The position numbers and the translations under genes are program-made. From Dolomedes plantarius (Eukaryota; Arthropoda; Arachnida; Araneae; Dolomedidae), in contig OU015498.1 of NCBI GenBank assembly GCA_907164885.2, forward strand, positions 89,762,649-89,826,648: a DNA stretch of 64,000 bases, written 5' to 3'. Numbering within the stretch: the stretch's first letter is position 1; each line of letters begins with the position of its first letter. Shown one piece after another: positions 11,111-23,650 of the stretch. A model generated the notes under the pieces. It had not been told where the DNA came from and ran no database searches. It saw only the letters and a program-made list of their open reading frames with translations.

Positions 11111-11927
11111 ATAGACTGTGACAGTGACCTTATAGTGAATTATTATCAGTAAATATGACGACACTGATTACTCATGAGTTAACAATACGTAATTTATTAA
11201 ACATTTCGACACAAATATATTCACACATAAGCATATTAATATTCATATAAACAGATAAAATATATAATTCATTTGAAATAAAGCAATTCATCCCACCTTC
11301 ATTAAATTCAATAACTTCCCCTCATTACATTCAAGTAACTCCCCAACTTCTTAAACCATTCTTAAATTGGCGAAAGATCATTTTCAACTGACAGAGAACA
11401 CCGAATCACTATGCCTTGGGTTGGTTGTCTGGTCACCGGATGTCGCTTGGAATTCGGCACGGCATGCACTCCTGGGAGGACTTTGACGGCAGGGCTTCGG
11501 ACTTGAGGTGGGCTGGACGATGAACTCTTTGGCGTAGGCAATCTGCACATGCGGCGGGGCTATGAGTGGTGCAAGATTTTGTACGGTCCATGCTCCTTTT
11601 ATTTGCCTTTTTTTCAGCGGTGATCATGGGCTTGGTGTTCTGGTTGGTGAGTGTCATTGCACTCATACTCGTTCGCTCTTTTCAGAGGTCGAAATCATGG
11701 GCTTCTTGAGTAGTATACTTCACAGGCTCTCATCACAATGTAACTAGGCACACTCTATATTTCATCTCTAAATCTCTCTCTCTTTATCTCTATCTGCTTA
11801 TATCCTTATCAATCTCCGTATGTCGTCTTCACCTCTCTTAAATATACTTCTTCCACCACCCCTTGGAGATCTTATTGGTAGCTTCTTCTGATTCTTGATC
11901 CTCCCTCGGCCCTAACATTGTATTTGG

Positions 11928-11980
<53 letters not shown>

Positions 11981-12104
11981 TTGACTCTGCCCAATCCTTT
12001 CTTAGGGGCGTACTTCATATTTCTGTCTCTCACGCTCCCCGTCTTCATTAACTTCTGAACCTTTGACCTATTTCACGGAGGCTCAATCCTTCTTCCATAA
12101 AATA
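11111..12104. other. Unidentified stretch with a GC-rich patch and a (TA)n tract
   Basis: 11,340-11,720 is GC-richer, with a minus-strand open frame (11,666-11,433) rich in Ser/Pro/Cys that matches no family I know; it may be retroelement debris. 11,760-11,900 is pyrimidine-rich. A (TA)n tract occupies 11,935-11,978. Confidence 0.4.
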
Positions 12105-12330
12105 TCAACCCCTTCCCGTTAGGGCTAAAATATCTTGGGTTCTCGGTGTGGGGTTTAACCATTTCCTATCTCTGCTTATTGCTTCACACGCCTTTCTCCA
12201 TCTTAGAAACGGACTTTTTATTCTATTTATGAGGTGTACTCTTCTTACTAAATTGGTTTTTAACTCTCCATAACTCCTTCTTTCAACAAAAAATGTCAAC
12301 AACCCGTGACCTGACCAAGCACCCTCTCTG

Positions 12331-12394
<64 letters not shown>

Positions 12395-12560
12395 TCTCTA
12401 GCCGACCACCCCGATTTAAGACCAGAACCGATTCAAGACTCCATAGGGGCCAATTCATGGATGAAACCTCATCGGATGAACGTTTCGATGGCCACCCATG
12501 AAAACGCTCACTTTTTTTCGGAACCATTACTGGCCGCTTCAGGGAAGTTTTCCTGTGTAT
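12105..12560 (-). other. Hypothetical open frame split by in-frame (TA)n
   Basis: A minus-strand frame runs from upstream of 12,560 to 12,105. Its outer parts have a protein-like mixed composition: around 12,420-12,540 it reads GWPSKRSSDEV and LNRGGRLERF, and around 12,105-12,330 it reads ERRSYGELKTNL, INRIKSPFLRWRKACEAISR and WLNPTPRTQDI. The middle is a pure Ile-Tyr stretch made by a ~58-bp TA repeat (12,334-12,392). I do not recognise the protein. It could be retroelement or decayed gene sequence in which a TA tract expanded. Confidence 0.3.
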
Positions 12561-12571
12561 GTTTATCATAT

Positions 12572-12854
12572 ACAGGGTGTCCATAATTAAAGTCCCACTT
12601 TCAAAAGGCTGCAAAAAAAGAACCACTGGTCAGAATGACTTCAAATTTGAACTGAATATACTGGAAGAAGGGGGAAGCGATTTGGCATAATAAAAATAGT
12701 TCCAAAATGTACGTAACATTTTGGAACTTGTTTTTTTTATTATGCCAAATCGTTTCCGCCTTCTTCCAGTATATTCAGTTCAAATTTGAAGTCATTCTGA
12801 CCAGTGGTTCTTTTTTTGCAGCCTTTTGAAAGTGGAACTTTAATTATGCACACC

Positions 12855-12857
<3 letters not shown>
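12572..12857. mobile_element. Fold-back MITE, nearly complete hairpin
   Basis: The ~286-bp element is almost entirely one inverted repeat of ~135 bp per arm with a loop of only a few bases near 12,712. The ends are TACAGGGTGTCCATAATTAA and its near-complement TTAATTATGCACACCATA, and it sits in TA-rich DNA. The arms differ at only a few positions. The CAGGGTGTCC start is typical of Tc1/mariner-derived MITEs. A transcript crossing it would fold into a long double-stranded RNA. Confidence 0.88.

Positions 12858-12902
<45 letters not shown>
12858..12902. repeat. (TA)n microsatellite
   Basis: The TA tract joins the fold-back MITE and the next Tc1 element. Confidence 0.9.
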
Positions 12903-15499
<2,597 letters not shown>

Positions 15500-17313
15500 T
15501 ATATATTTATATTATTCCAATATTGTAGGCAAAAGTATCTCCCTGAAAAATAAAAAAACATATGCATATATACTTCATGTTAATATAGAAAGAACATTTC
15601 CAGTGATGTCCCATACTTCCAGAATATAGCTCAGAATGTGTCTCTTGCACGGTTCTATACAAGAGCGGTTCTTCTAAAACTTCCATTTCCACGATTTATT
15701 TGTGCATATTCCCTCAAAATCCCTAAAACCGCGGAGTTTCTAAAGAATTTCCCGAAACTCGTTCGAAATCTGCTGAGCTTTTAATTTTCCCCCCATTTTT
15801 TTTTTATTATTATCATTCTACACTCTCACCGGACAAAACTTCTCTTCAATATCCAAAAAAGATTGTAAGTCTTGCCAGAAAAATAAAGAAGAATGATAAA
15901 AAAAAAGAAGAGAGAAGATGTGAAAATTCATTTTCTATTCAAGTTGAAATATTTATTTGCTTTTTACGCCTTCTGGGAAATTTTCTAATTCCCTCTCTTA
16001 CTTTTTCTCTCTTTTTTTTCTTCATTATTTTTATTTGTATGCGGTTCTGTGGAATTTGATTTTAATATTTGCTGCATATATTGAATTGGAGATGTTGAAA
16101 TATATATTTTTTTTTCGCTTCCCTTCCCCATATAGTAAGGGAGATATATATACACTCGACCATGTATCATACGAATTTTAAAGAAAGATTTTTTTTTCTT
16201 CTCTTCCCCTCAATGAAAGCGCTGAATTCACAAATGTCTTTCGGATTCTGCTAGAGTCATCGTCTTGGAAAAGGTTTTTGTATTCTTTGAAATAAAGGAA
16301 ATACTTTCCAGCGCCACGTTTTTAGATATTAATTTTGATATTCCAAAATGTTTTCTTTGTCGGCGGTGTTTTGTCAAAAGAGCTCTAAGCCCCTAAGAAA
16401 GAAGTACTTAGTAGTTCAAAATCCAGTGTTATTTATTACTATAGTTTTGTTGAACATTGTTCGTGTTTTATATAGGTATATAAAACACGAACAATATATA
16501 TATATATAAAGAACTGAGTTTGCAATATGAAGACGGCAACACAAGCGCGATGGAAGACATATTTGTTTAGAAATGGCTAAAATATTCAATTCGGTGTTCT
16601 AAAGTTAAAATTATTTTCCCAGTTTGGCCTTTGTTCGAATATTCGTATTTCGTTAACAAATATTTTCTGGAGAATTTTATTCACTCATTTAATGATTTTA
16701 TTCTATTTTATAATTTCAGAATTCATATTCAGATCTTAAAATATTTATATTGTTTTTTTACGCAATAGGGGAAAAGGCTTAAATAGAACTATAGCATAGT
16801 GAAAAGGACATTAAGACAAGGCGTTTGTAGGAACTGATATGATCTTAGAGAGGAAAGATATTCTGTCTATTTTTCTGTTTTCCTGTTATAATAAATTATT
16901 CAGTATGGTTTATTGTTGCAATAGTTTGTAAAATCAGTCCGAAAAACAGGACATCCGGGTTAAATTCCAGTGTCTTATTTAGTTTAACATGACTTAAAAA
17001 TGTCACAGATAATGCATTCTGCTAGTTATAGCGGTACCTAACAAACGTAAAAGGGAAATTGATGGAGAGTAATGGGTTGCCTGGTTTCTCTGAGGCACTG
17101 GAGAATATGAGACTTATTAATTGAAGACCATGGCTTAGACCTGCAGTGGTCAGTACGACTCCGCAGAAAGTAGATCGTTCTGGTTGTGATTTTCTGGCTA
17201 ACTAATTGTATTCTAAAAAAATTGATAAATGAACAATTAAGCAAAAAATGCAAATAAAAACCTAATGAACGGCTCTGATAAATCATATCACAAGTGCACA
17301 GTCTGACAACTTA
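15500..17313. other. Non-coding stretch
   Basis: 15,536-15,592 resembles one diverged unit of the 44-bp minisatellite. 16,456-16,496 is a 17-bp perfect hairpin (ATTGTTCGTGTTTTATA and its complement). The rest is AT-rich with no recognisable gene or element end. Confidence 0.45.
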
Positions 17314-18532
17314 CACTCAAGAGCCAAAACATTATGACCACCCCTACATTTTGCAATGAATTCGCCTGGATGACGTGGAAGGCACGTGATCAGGTGGAAG
17401 TGGTATTTAACTGCTGCTGGAGAGTCTGAAGAATCATTCTTTCACTTACTACTGTGTGTGATGGGAATGGCTGCGGATCTAAGCGACTTTGATAGAGGGC
17501 AGATTGTAATAGCTCGAAGGCTCGGAACAAGTATTTCCGAAACTGCACGACTCGTGGGTTGTTCGCGACCCACAGTTGTTAGTACTTATGCAAAGTGGAT
17601 GAATGACGGTGAAACCAGTAGTAGACGACATGGTGTTGGACGTCCACACGCTATCAAAGAAAAAGGTCGTCGGAGACTGTCTCGCATGGTGAAGCAAAAC
17701 AGGAGCCAGACAGTGGCTCAGCTGACAGCCCAATACAATGCAGGGCCAAGTAGAATAGTCTCGCAGTACACTGTTCAGCGGACACTGTTGGATATGGGGT
17801 TACACAGCAAACGTCCCACTCGTGTGCCTTTGCTGACCAAGCGTCATCGCCAACTGCGCCTGCGCTGGGCCCGGGAACATCGCGACTGGTCCATGGATCA
17901 GTGGGAGAGAGTTGCCTGGTCAGATGAATCACGGTTTGTCATTCATCACGCCCATGGCCGTGTCAGGATACGCCGTCTTCCAGGCGAACTGTTGCTCCCT
18001 CAATGTACAGTAGGTCATACACAGGCCGGTGGTGGCGGTATTATGCTTTGGGGGACGTTCTCTTGGGCGTCTCTGGGACCCGAGGTTGTGGTAGAGAAGA
18101 CCATGAATGCTACAGGGTATCTGAACATCATTGCGGACCAGTTGCACCTTTACATGGCCTCTGTTTTTCCAGCTGGAAATGGAATATTCCAACAGGACAA
18201 CGCCCCGTGTCACAAGGCTAAAATTGTGTGGGAGTGGTTCCAGGAACATGATGCTGAATTCCAGTTAATGTCCTGGCCGCCTAACTCACCGGATCTCAAT
18301 CCGATAGAACACATTTGGGATGTCATGGGACGGCAGCTCAGAGTTCAAAGACCACCAGTTCGCAATATCTCGGATTTGCGTGACCGTTGCTTAAACATCT
18401 GGTACAATCTGTCTCCGGCCATCTACCAAGGACTTGTGGCATCCATGCCAAGGCGGGTTGAAGCTGTGTTGCGCGCCAAAGGTGGGCCAACTCGTTATTG
18501 ACAGGTGGTCATAATGTTTTGGCTCTTGAGTG
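17314..18532 (+). mobile_element. Intact Tc1 element, DD36E group, 1,219 bp
   Basis: The terminal inverted repeats match perfectly over 29 bp (outer part CACTCAAGAGCCAAAACATT), with TA at 17312-17313 and 18533-18534. The single ORF is intact. Perfect ends plus an open frame suggest recent insertion. Confidence 0.95.
17461..18501 (+). CDS. Tc1 transposase, DD36E (Incomer-type spacing)
   Basis: A cut-and-paste transposase of 346 residues from the ATG at 17,461. The open frame extends upstream to 17,386, but 17,461 (MGMAADLSDFDRGQIVIAR) matches where this family starts. Residues ~10-60 form the first helix-turn-helix (LGTSISETARLVGCSRPTVV), followed by a GVGRPH AT-hook-like linker and a second DNA-binding domain to ~115. 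The catalytic triad is complete: Asp155 in AWSDESRF, Asp246 in FQQDNAPCH and Glu283 in SPDLNPIEHIWD. The 36 residues between the last two fit the DD36E group. A Gly-rich GGGGIMLWG box precedes the second Asp. The C-terminus AVLRAKGGPTRY is normal. No lesion is seen, so it is plausibly functional. Confidence 0.95.
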   Translation: MGMAADLSDFDRGQIVIARRLGTSISETARLVGCSRPTVVSTYAKWMNDGETSSRRHGVGRPHAIKEKGRRRLSRMVKQNRSQTVAQLTAQYNAGPSRIVSQYTVQRTLLDMGLHSKRPTRVPLLTKRHRQLRLRWAREHRDWSMDQWERVAWSDESRFVIHHAHGRVRIRRLPGELLLPQCTVGHTQAGGGGIMLWGTFSWASLGPEVVVEKTMNATGYLNIIADQLHLYMASVFPAGNGIFQQDNAPCHKAKIVWEWFQEHDAEFQLMSWPPNSPDLNPIEHIWDVMGRQLRVQRPPVRNISDLRDRCLNIWYNLSPAIYQGLVASMPRRVEAVLRAKGGPTRY

Positions 18533-18600
18533 TATTCTTACTGTGTGCTTTGTTTTTTTTTATAATTAGACCCACAAGCATTGTTAGCATTAAACACATA

Positions 18601-19802
18601 CACTGTCTACCAATAAGTATTTGGATGCTAATGCAAATCACGATATTTGCGGCCCTGATATACGTCATGCCCTCCGCCGTTAAATATCGTGTAGGAAACA
18701 ACATTGGTATTAGTCGCATGCAAGATGCCACGAAGTGCAGAGTTATTTGATTTCGAGAAAGGTGTAATCGTCGGGTATCACTGAAATGGCCAATCCTTAA
18801 GGGACATATCTAGCTAGCGGAATTACTCAAAATCGACAGTGGTCTGTGTGATTCAGAAGTGGAAGGTGAATGGTGATTGTCGGAATGTGCCTCGAGTCGG
18901 CAGACCCACGAAACTTTGAGATAGAGTACGACGGGTGCTGTCCAGAGAAGTTCAGAAGAACCGCACCTAACTGATGGCCCACAGACTCCAGGAGTTTCAA
19001 CAGGCATCCGGGAGTGTTGTTACGATGAATATCATCCGTAAGGAAGCACGTCTGCATGGTTTTCATGGTCGTGCTGCCGCTCATAAGCCTTTGATCACAA
19101 AGTCCAGCCACGCTGCCCGGTTAATGTGGTGCAAAGCACGTCGAAAGTGGACCGTAGATCAGTGGAAACGTGTTCTCTGGAATCAAGGTTCACCCCCTAC
19201 CGTTTGGATGACAGAGTCTGGGTCTGCCGTCTGCATGGAGAACCCCTCTTGCCAGAATGCATTGTGCTCACAGTAAAGTTCGGCGGAGGTGGAATTATGG
19301 TCTGGGGCTATTTCTCTTGGTATGGACTGACCTTTGGTCCCTATTCATGGTAAGCTGAACGCCGACGCCTATTGCACTATTTTGGATGACAGTATGCTTC
19401 CTACGTTGTAGCAGTTTTACGGTTTGGACCCATGTTACTTCCAGCATGACAGCGCCAGTTGTCATGTTGCGAGGTCCACCATGGATTAGTATGGTGACAA
19501 TGTGGTTAACCGAATGGACTGGCCTGCTCAGAGCTCAGACCTGAACCCTATCTAGAACCTCTTGTACAAGTTGGATCGAATTAAGGGGTGCAACAACCGT
19601 CCAAAATCGGTGAAGAAACTAACATGTCTTCTCCAAGCCGAGTGGAAGAAAATACCATTAACCGTCATAAAAGGACTTGTGGAAAGCATGCCCCAGCGGG
19701 TTGAGGCTGTGACTGCATCTCGTGCAGGCTCTACCAACTATTAAATATGAATAAATTTTTCTTTTATATCACAGGTTTTCAAATACCTATTCGTAGATAG
19801 TG
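18601..19802 (+). mobile_element. Decayed Tc1-like element
   Basis: The ends CACTGTCTACCAATAAGTAT and the complement of ATACCTATTCGTAGATAGTG form imperfect inverted repeats, with TA outside each (18599-18600 and 19803-19804). It lies only 66 bp downstream of the intact DD36E element. Length is 1,202 bp. Confidence 0.88.
18727..19744 (+). pseudogene. Tc1-like transposase, heavily mutated
   Basis: Fragments in several frames run in the right order: an N-terminal MPRSAELFDFEKGVIVGY near 18,727 with early stops; 18,974-19,276 (second DNA-binding part); 19,126-19,353 with DDRVWVCRLHGEPLLPECIV and GGGGIMVWGYFSW; a degraded second-Asp region near 19,445; and 19,562-19,744 ending SMPQRVEAVTASRAGSTNY. 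The first catalytic block reads WNQGS where WSDES is expected, so at least one catalytic Asp is lost. Confidence 0.85.
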
Positions 19803-20246
19803 TACATGTGTTCATAGCCTAAAATGAATTGAATTGTGTGGAAGCATAGGTTCATAGAGCCTGAAGGATAAAATAAGAGTTTAAGGGGGTATACATATTA
19901 CACGCCTTATTCTAAAAAGATAACTATAAAAAAACGCTTAATGGAACACATTAGAGGTGAGATGTCGGATTTTTAGGTCAGAGTCCGTACAACCCCGAAT
20001 GATTTCAGTTTGAGAAATCCCACCTGGCCCGGAGCACAGTTTCTCGCAGTGGGGAAATTTCCATAGTAAACAAATGTTTTTAGATTGTCACTGCCTAAAT
20101 TCTTAAATAATTTAATATATTTTTTATACCCAAGTTAATTTATGTATATATTTTGAATTTTTCGGCCTATTTCTTTTTTAAATACTACATCCGGGAGTGT
20201 CCGAGTCAGCTCGAATCCTAAGTACATTCTAAGTAAAGCAACGATT
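19803..20246. other. Non-coding stretch
   Basis: AT-rich DNA without a recognisable gene or element end. Confidence 0.45.
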
Positions 20247-20882
20247 TCCAACCACTGTGCCGCGGCACTTGTGGGCAACGAGGGTGCCAGGAAATCTACC
20301 AGGGGTGCCATGAGATTTTTTATGGGGCTAGACAAAAAAATATTAGCAGGGACCTCTTAAAATAAATATTAAGGTAATATAAAACACTGTTCTCTAAGTA
20401 CCAGTTTTTAGGACCTGTCCGCATAGAATCTGTCAGCAACAGCGTAAAAATTTTTAACCAATCATATACCAATAATTGACCCATTTAACCAATCAGCGCT
20501 AACGGAATCTTTAATGCTGACGGATTCTATGTGAAAAAGCCCTAAGTTTCACATTAATAAAACAAACTATTCTTAGGGAGTTTCATTGGAGTCCTCTGAA
20601 AGTCTAGTGTAATACTACCTTGAATCCCATGGCTATTTTTGAAACCGTTTAAATATGTTCTATTCTGTTGTTTGTTAGTTGTGTCTTAATAATAAATGGA
20701 TAAAATCAGCAATGGAAAAAATATCTGCTTAAATTTAAATTTGATATGTTCCTCGTATAAATTCAGCTTTGATTTAGTATTTTAAAAATTGAAAAAAATC
20801 TAAAATTCTAACAAAGGTGCCCCAATATTTTTCGTACCTCATTCCCAAGGATGCCATAAATGTTAAAAGTTTGGGAATCCTT
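20247..20882. mobile_element. Possible hAT-type non-autonomous element
   Basis: The left edge reads GATTTCCAACCACTGTGCCG and the right edge, complemented, reads GGATTCCCAAACTTTTA. Inverted ends with this 'noisy cag..gtt.ccaa' look, and blocks such as GGGGTGCCATGAGA and GGTGCCCCAATATTTTTCG, recall hAT MITEs. No clean 8-bp duplication is visible. Another similar start (CAGGGGTGTACAACCTTTTA) lies at 20,892. Confidence 0.3.
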
Positions 20883-20891
20883 TCTCTAAAG

Positions 20892-21515
20892 CAGGGGTGT
20901 ACAACCTTTTAGCTTGGTTGGGCCAAATTGAAAGAAGACGGATTGTTTTGGGTCACACAAAAATATACCTAACATTCAAAATAGTTAAATAGTAAAAAAA
21001 GTATAATATATAGTTAACATATTTATTTCATTATAAATTTTATTTATAATTATAAAGATAATTATAGGAGTCATAAAAATGATGTGATATTCGGCATTGA
21101 ATATGAGAGACTAATGCATCAATATTTGGATCAATTGAAGTGGTTGCAATTTTCAGGGAACTCTCAAGATTTTTATGCGATATTTTGGTTCCAATTTGAC
21201 CTAATTTTGTGCTCATCACTTTTAATTTAATTCCTCAGTTACATAACCATTTTACACTCACACCACGAAGATTTTTACAGCTTTTGTGCTTCATAAGGCC
21301 GTTCATCAAATATTTTCTGAGGGCACGTTCTTCCACCTTGAGGACGCGACACGCAACAGTTTGGGGAACGCTGCTATTTGCAGACGGATGGGACGGGAAA
21401 GAAACAGAGATCATCTGATAATAAAGCCAAAGCAGTTGAAAATCACCGAAATTACAAGCAATTCCTTAAAATAATGTGGCTAGCGCACGCACGCGCGCAC
21501 ACACACACACACAGA

Positions 21516-21564
<49 letters not shown>

Positions 21565-22555
21565 ATGGATGGGAATGAATCAGTACTCAAAAAAGAAAGT
21601 CACACTAATCTGATGACTGTTTCTATTTACCCTACAATATTTACAGAGAAGAGGTTACAGTAAGTATCGTCACGGCATGCCTCATCGAGCGTCTATCTCT
21701 GTATATAATAACTCTATATCTCGTGCCGCTAGTGGCGCTGTCATATGAGTGGTGCTCCTCCGAGTTCTCAGGCGTCATGGGTTAATGCAATCCCACATAT
21801 ATCATACATATACATTAATACGGACGAATATATAATATACATTGAAGGTGAAAGAATATTTTTTTCTAATGGCAAGTAATAAACAAAAAAAAGGATAAAA
21901 GTACAAGAAAACAGACAACAGCAAGGAAAAAATAAAATGTAGAAAGAAACAAGATCGTATCAATTGCTCAATGCTCTTGCATCCCAATATCGACTACAGA
22001 GATCTCTCGCTGACAGTGCCCCCCAGGTCTGTAGGTGGGAAATGCCCATTACTTGTGATTTATCCCAAATAGTGCAGAGAGGACTCTGTCAAGCGCCTGT
22101 TTCCAAGCAGCTTAGATGTTTAGCTGGCCATAGATTGCTTTAGCCAGTAAAGAGAACGGTAGACGTTCAAGTTTGTTTAAAAAAACTGTCATAAACTATG
22201 AAATTTTGGACTTATATACATTTCACCATAAGTATATAGAATACCTCAAAAAAATTTCAAATCTTATTATAATTTTAAGATTTTTTAAAAAATCAAAATT
22301 TATAAACAAAATTTTAAAATGCTGCTAGCAACTTAATTTTTGAGATATTTCCTCCATTTTGCATTTCAATCACTTAAAACTGTATTACAAACAAATCTGG
22401 GTATCCATTATTTAATCCCTTGAATAGTTAATTTTTGAGAGATTTTTTTTTTTCAATTCAGTACGGATTTTCATCAAAATTTTGCCTTTTAATAAGTTAT
22501 AAATCAAATTTAATTAACTTAATGAGGTCGAATTATAAAATGCATACCCAGTTTC
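20892..22555. other. Unidentified stretch with (CA)n(TA)n tract
   Basis: 20,892-20,960 looks like the start of another hAT-like repeat. 21,486-21,562 is CG/CA then TA simple repeat. 21,570-22,120 contains GC-richer patches (GTGCCGCTAGTGGCGCTGTC) that may be retroelement debris. No coding sequence is supported. Confidence 0.35.
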
Positions 22556-22617
22556 TTTGTGTGTGTGTGTGTGACTTATTTCAACCGCTCTAGCCGTAGA
22601 CCAGACCAGGTGCATGA
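22556..22617 (-). mobile_element. LINE 3' end, distal piece cut off by the palindrome
   Basis: On the minus strand this is the continuation of the LINE at 38,992-40,045: the frame reads LMHLVWSTARAVEIS and then runs into a (CA)n tail at 22,573-22,556. Splicing out 22,624-38,991 and one GGCCAA copy keeps the LINE frame open across the junction, so the palindrome inserted into this LINE. Confidence 0.8.
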
Positions 22618-22623
22618 GGCCAA
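22618..22623 (+). repeat. Target site duplication GGCCAA, left copy
   Basis: The six bases immediately before the AGTAGTATAAAA terminus are identical and in the same orientation as 38,992-38,997 after the other terminus. Confidence 0.88.
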
Positions 22624-22960
22624 AGTAGTATAAAAATGACAGTTCCGCGCCAGGATTAAGGGGAGGGGCTTAAAGTGGGCGGAGCTAACTGAGTGACGTG
22701 GACCAATCAGAGTGCAGCTGGCCACCTGGCGGTCGATTTGGACCAATCAGGAGAGGGCAGCGCTGCTATCGCCCCCTAGCGGGAAAGAGTGGAACCTTGT
22801 AGTTCAGCAGAATCTTGGAGGGAGTATGTGCTCTGCGGAACGCCACCTATCGGTTAAACAGGGAACTAAATTTCGTACAAGGATTGGAGGTCAGGGCATA
22901 TTTTTTTCAGTGCTGCCATCTGATGCTGAAAGCTAGAACTACATTTTTGGGGACTTAGAA
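22624..22960 (+). promoter_or_regulatory. GC-rich promoter-like terminus, left
   Basis: The outer ~330 bp is far GC-richer than the rest of the arm. It contains a TATA-like TAGTATAAAAATG at the extreme end, GGGGAGGGG and GGGCGG GC-box-like motifs, a TGAGTGACGTGG (CRE/AP-1-like) motif and two GGACCAATCAG CCAAT boxes at ~22,702 and ~22,740. A 74-codon open frame (22,712-22,936) runs through it but has no known motif. It may drive transcription inward, or serve as the replication or integration end. Function is inferred from motifs only. Confidence 0.45.
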
Positions 22961-23149
22961 ATTTTTTAATATAAGGTTACGAGTATATTTTTGCAACTTT
23001 ACATAAGTATAACCACTAATGAATAGAATTAAGTGTAGAAAATAAATCACTTACCCACTAGTAGTAAACTTTGTTAAAAATAATTATAAAAACCTGAAAA
23101 AAAATAATTTTTTAAAGAATTGTTCCCACCACCACCCGACATGACACGA

Positions 23150-23390
23150 GCATATCGCAACAATTCAAATTATTAAATCTAAAAGAGAAGATATTAAATT
23201 AACGCTGAAATAAAATGTTAATTAACAACATGAGCATACTGCAATAGTCTGCATTATTAAATCTGTAAGAGAAGATATTAAATTTATGCTGAAATAAAAA
23301 TTTTAATTGTTGACATGAGCATACTGCATTATTATATCTAAAAAGAGAAGGCATTAAATTTGCGCTGCGCACATATATACACTTAAGGGT
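23150..23390. repeat. ~80-bp tandem repeats near the left tip
   Basis: Three diverged copies share ATTAAATCT.AAGAGAAGATATTAAATT..CGCTGAAATAAAA and GACATGAGCATACTGCA. They are bracketed by two copies of CCCACCACCACCC (23,130 and 23,456). Related sequence recurs within the 742-bp cassettes. Mirrored at ~38,220-38,460. Confidence 0.8.
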
Positions 23391-23576
23391 ACCCTTTGAA
23401 AAGAATAATAAAACATATACAAAAAAAATAAAATTTAAATTTTTAAGTTGTTTCCCACCACCACCCGTTGTTATACAACACAACATTGTTATATAACAAC
23501 GCAACAACTTGAAGAACTGTGCACAGTTTTATATAGAAATATTTTTTTTCTTTTTTTTTCTTTTAAAAGTATTTTC

Positions 23577-23650
23577 CATGGGAATTGAACCCGTTAAGGA
23601 AATATTACCTGACTACTTTTAGCGACGTAATACCGTTACGCTATGAATCG
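23577..23650 (-). promoter_or_regulatory. tRNA-like Pol III promoter, left arm
   Basis: On the minus strand an A box TAGCGTAACGG is followed ~41 nt later by a perfect-looking B box GGTTCAATTCC. A D-arm (AGCG...CGCT) can fold, but the acceptor ends do not pair well. This looks like a decayed tRNA or a tRNA-derived internal promoter rather than a working tRNA. Confidence 0.5.

Noticed and set aside
11362..11747. Overlapping Ser/Pro/Cys-rich open frames on both strands
   Set aside because: Open in several frames because of GC-rich composition; no recognisable domain.
23577..23650. Functional tRNA gene
   Set aside because: A and B boxes are good but the acceptor stem does not pair; called only as a Pol III-like promoter.
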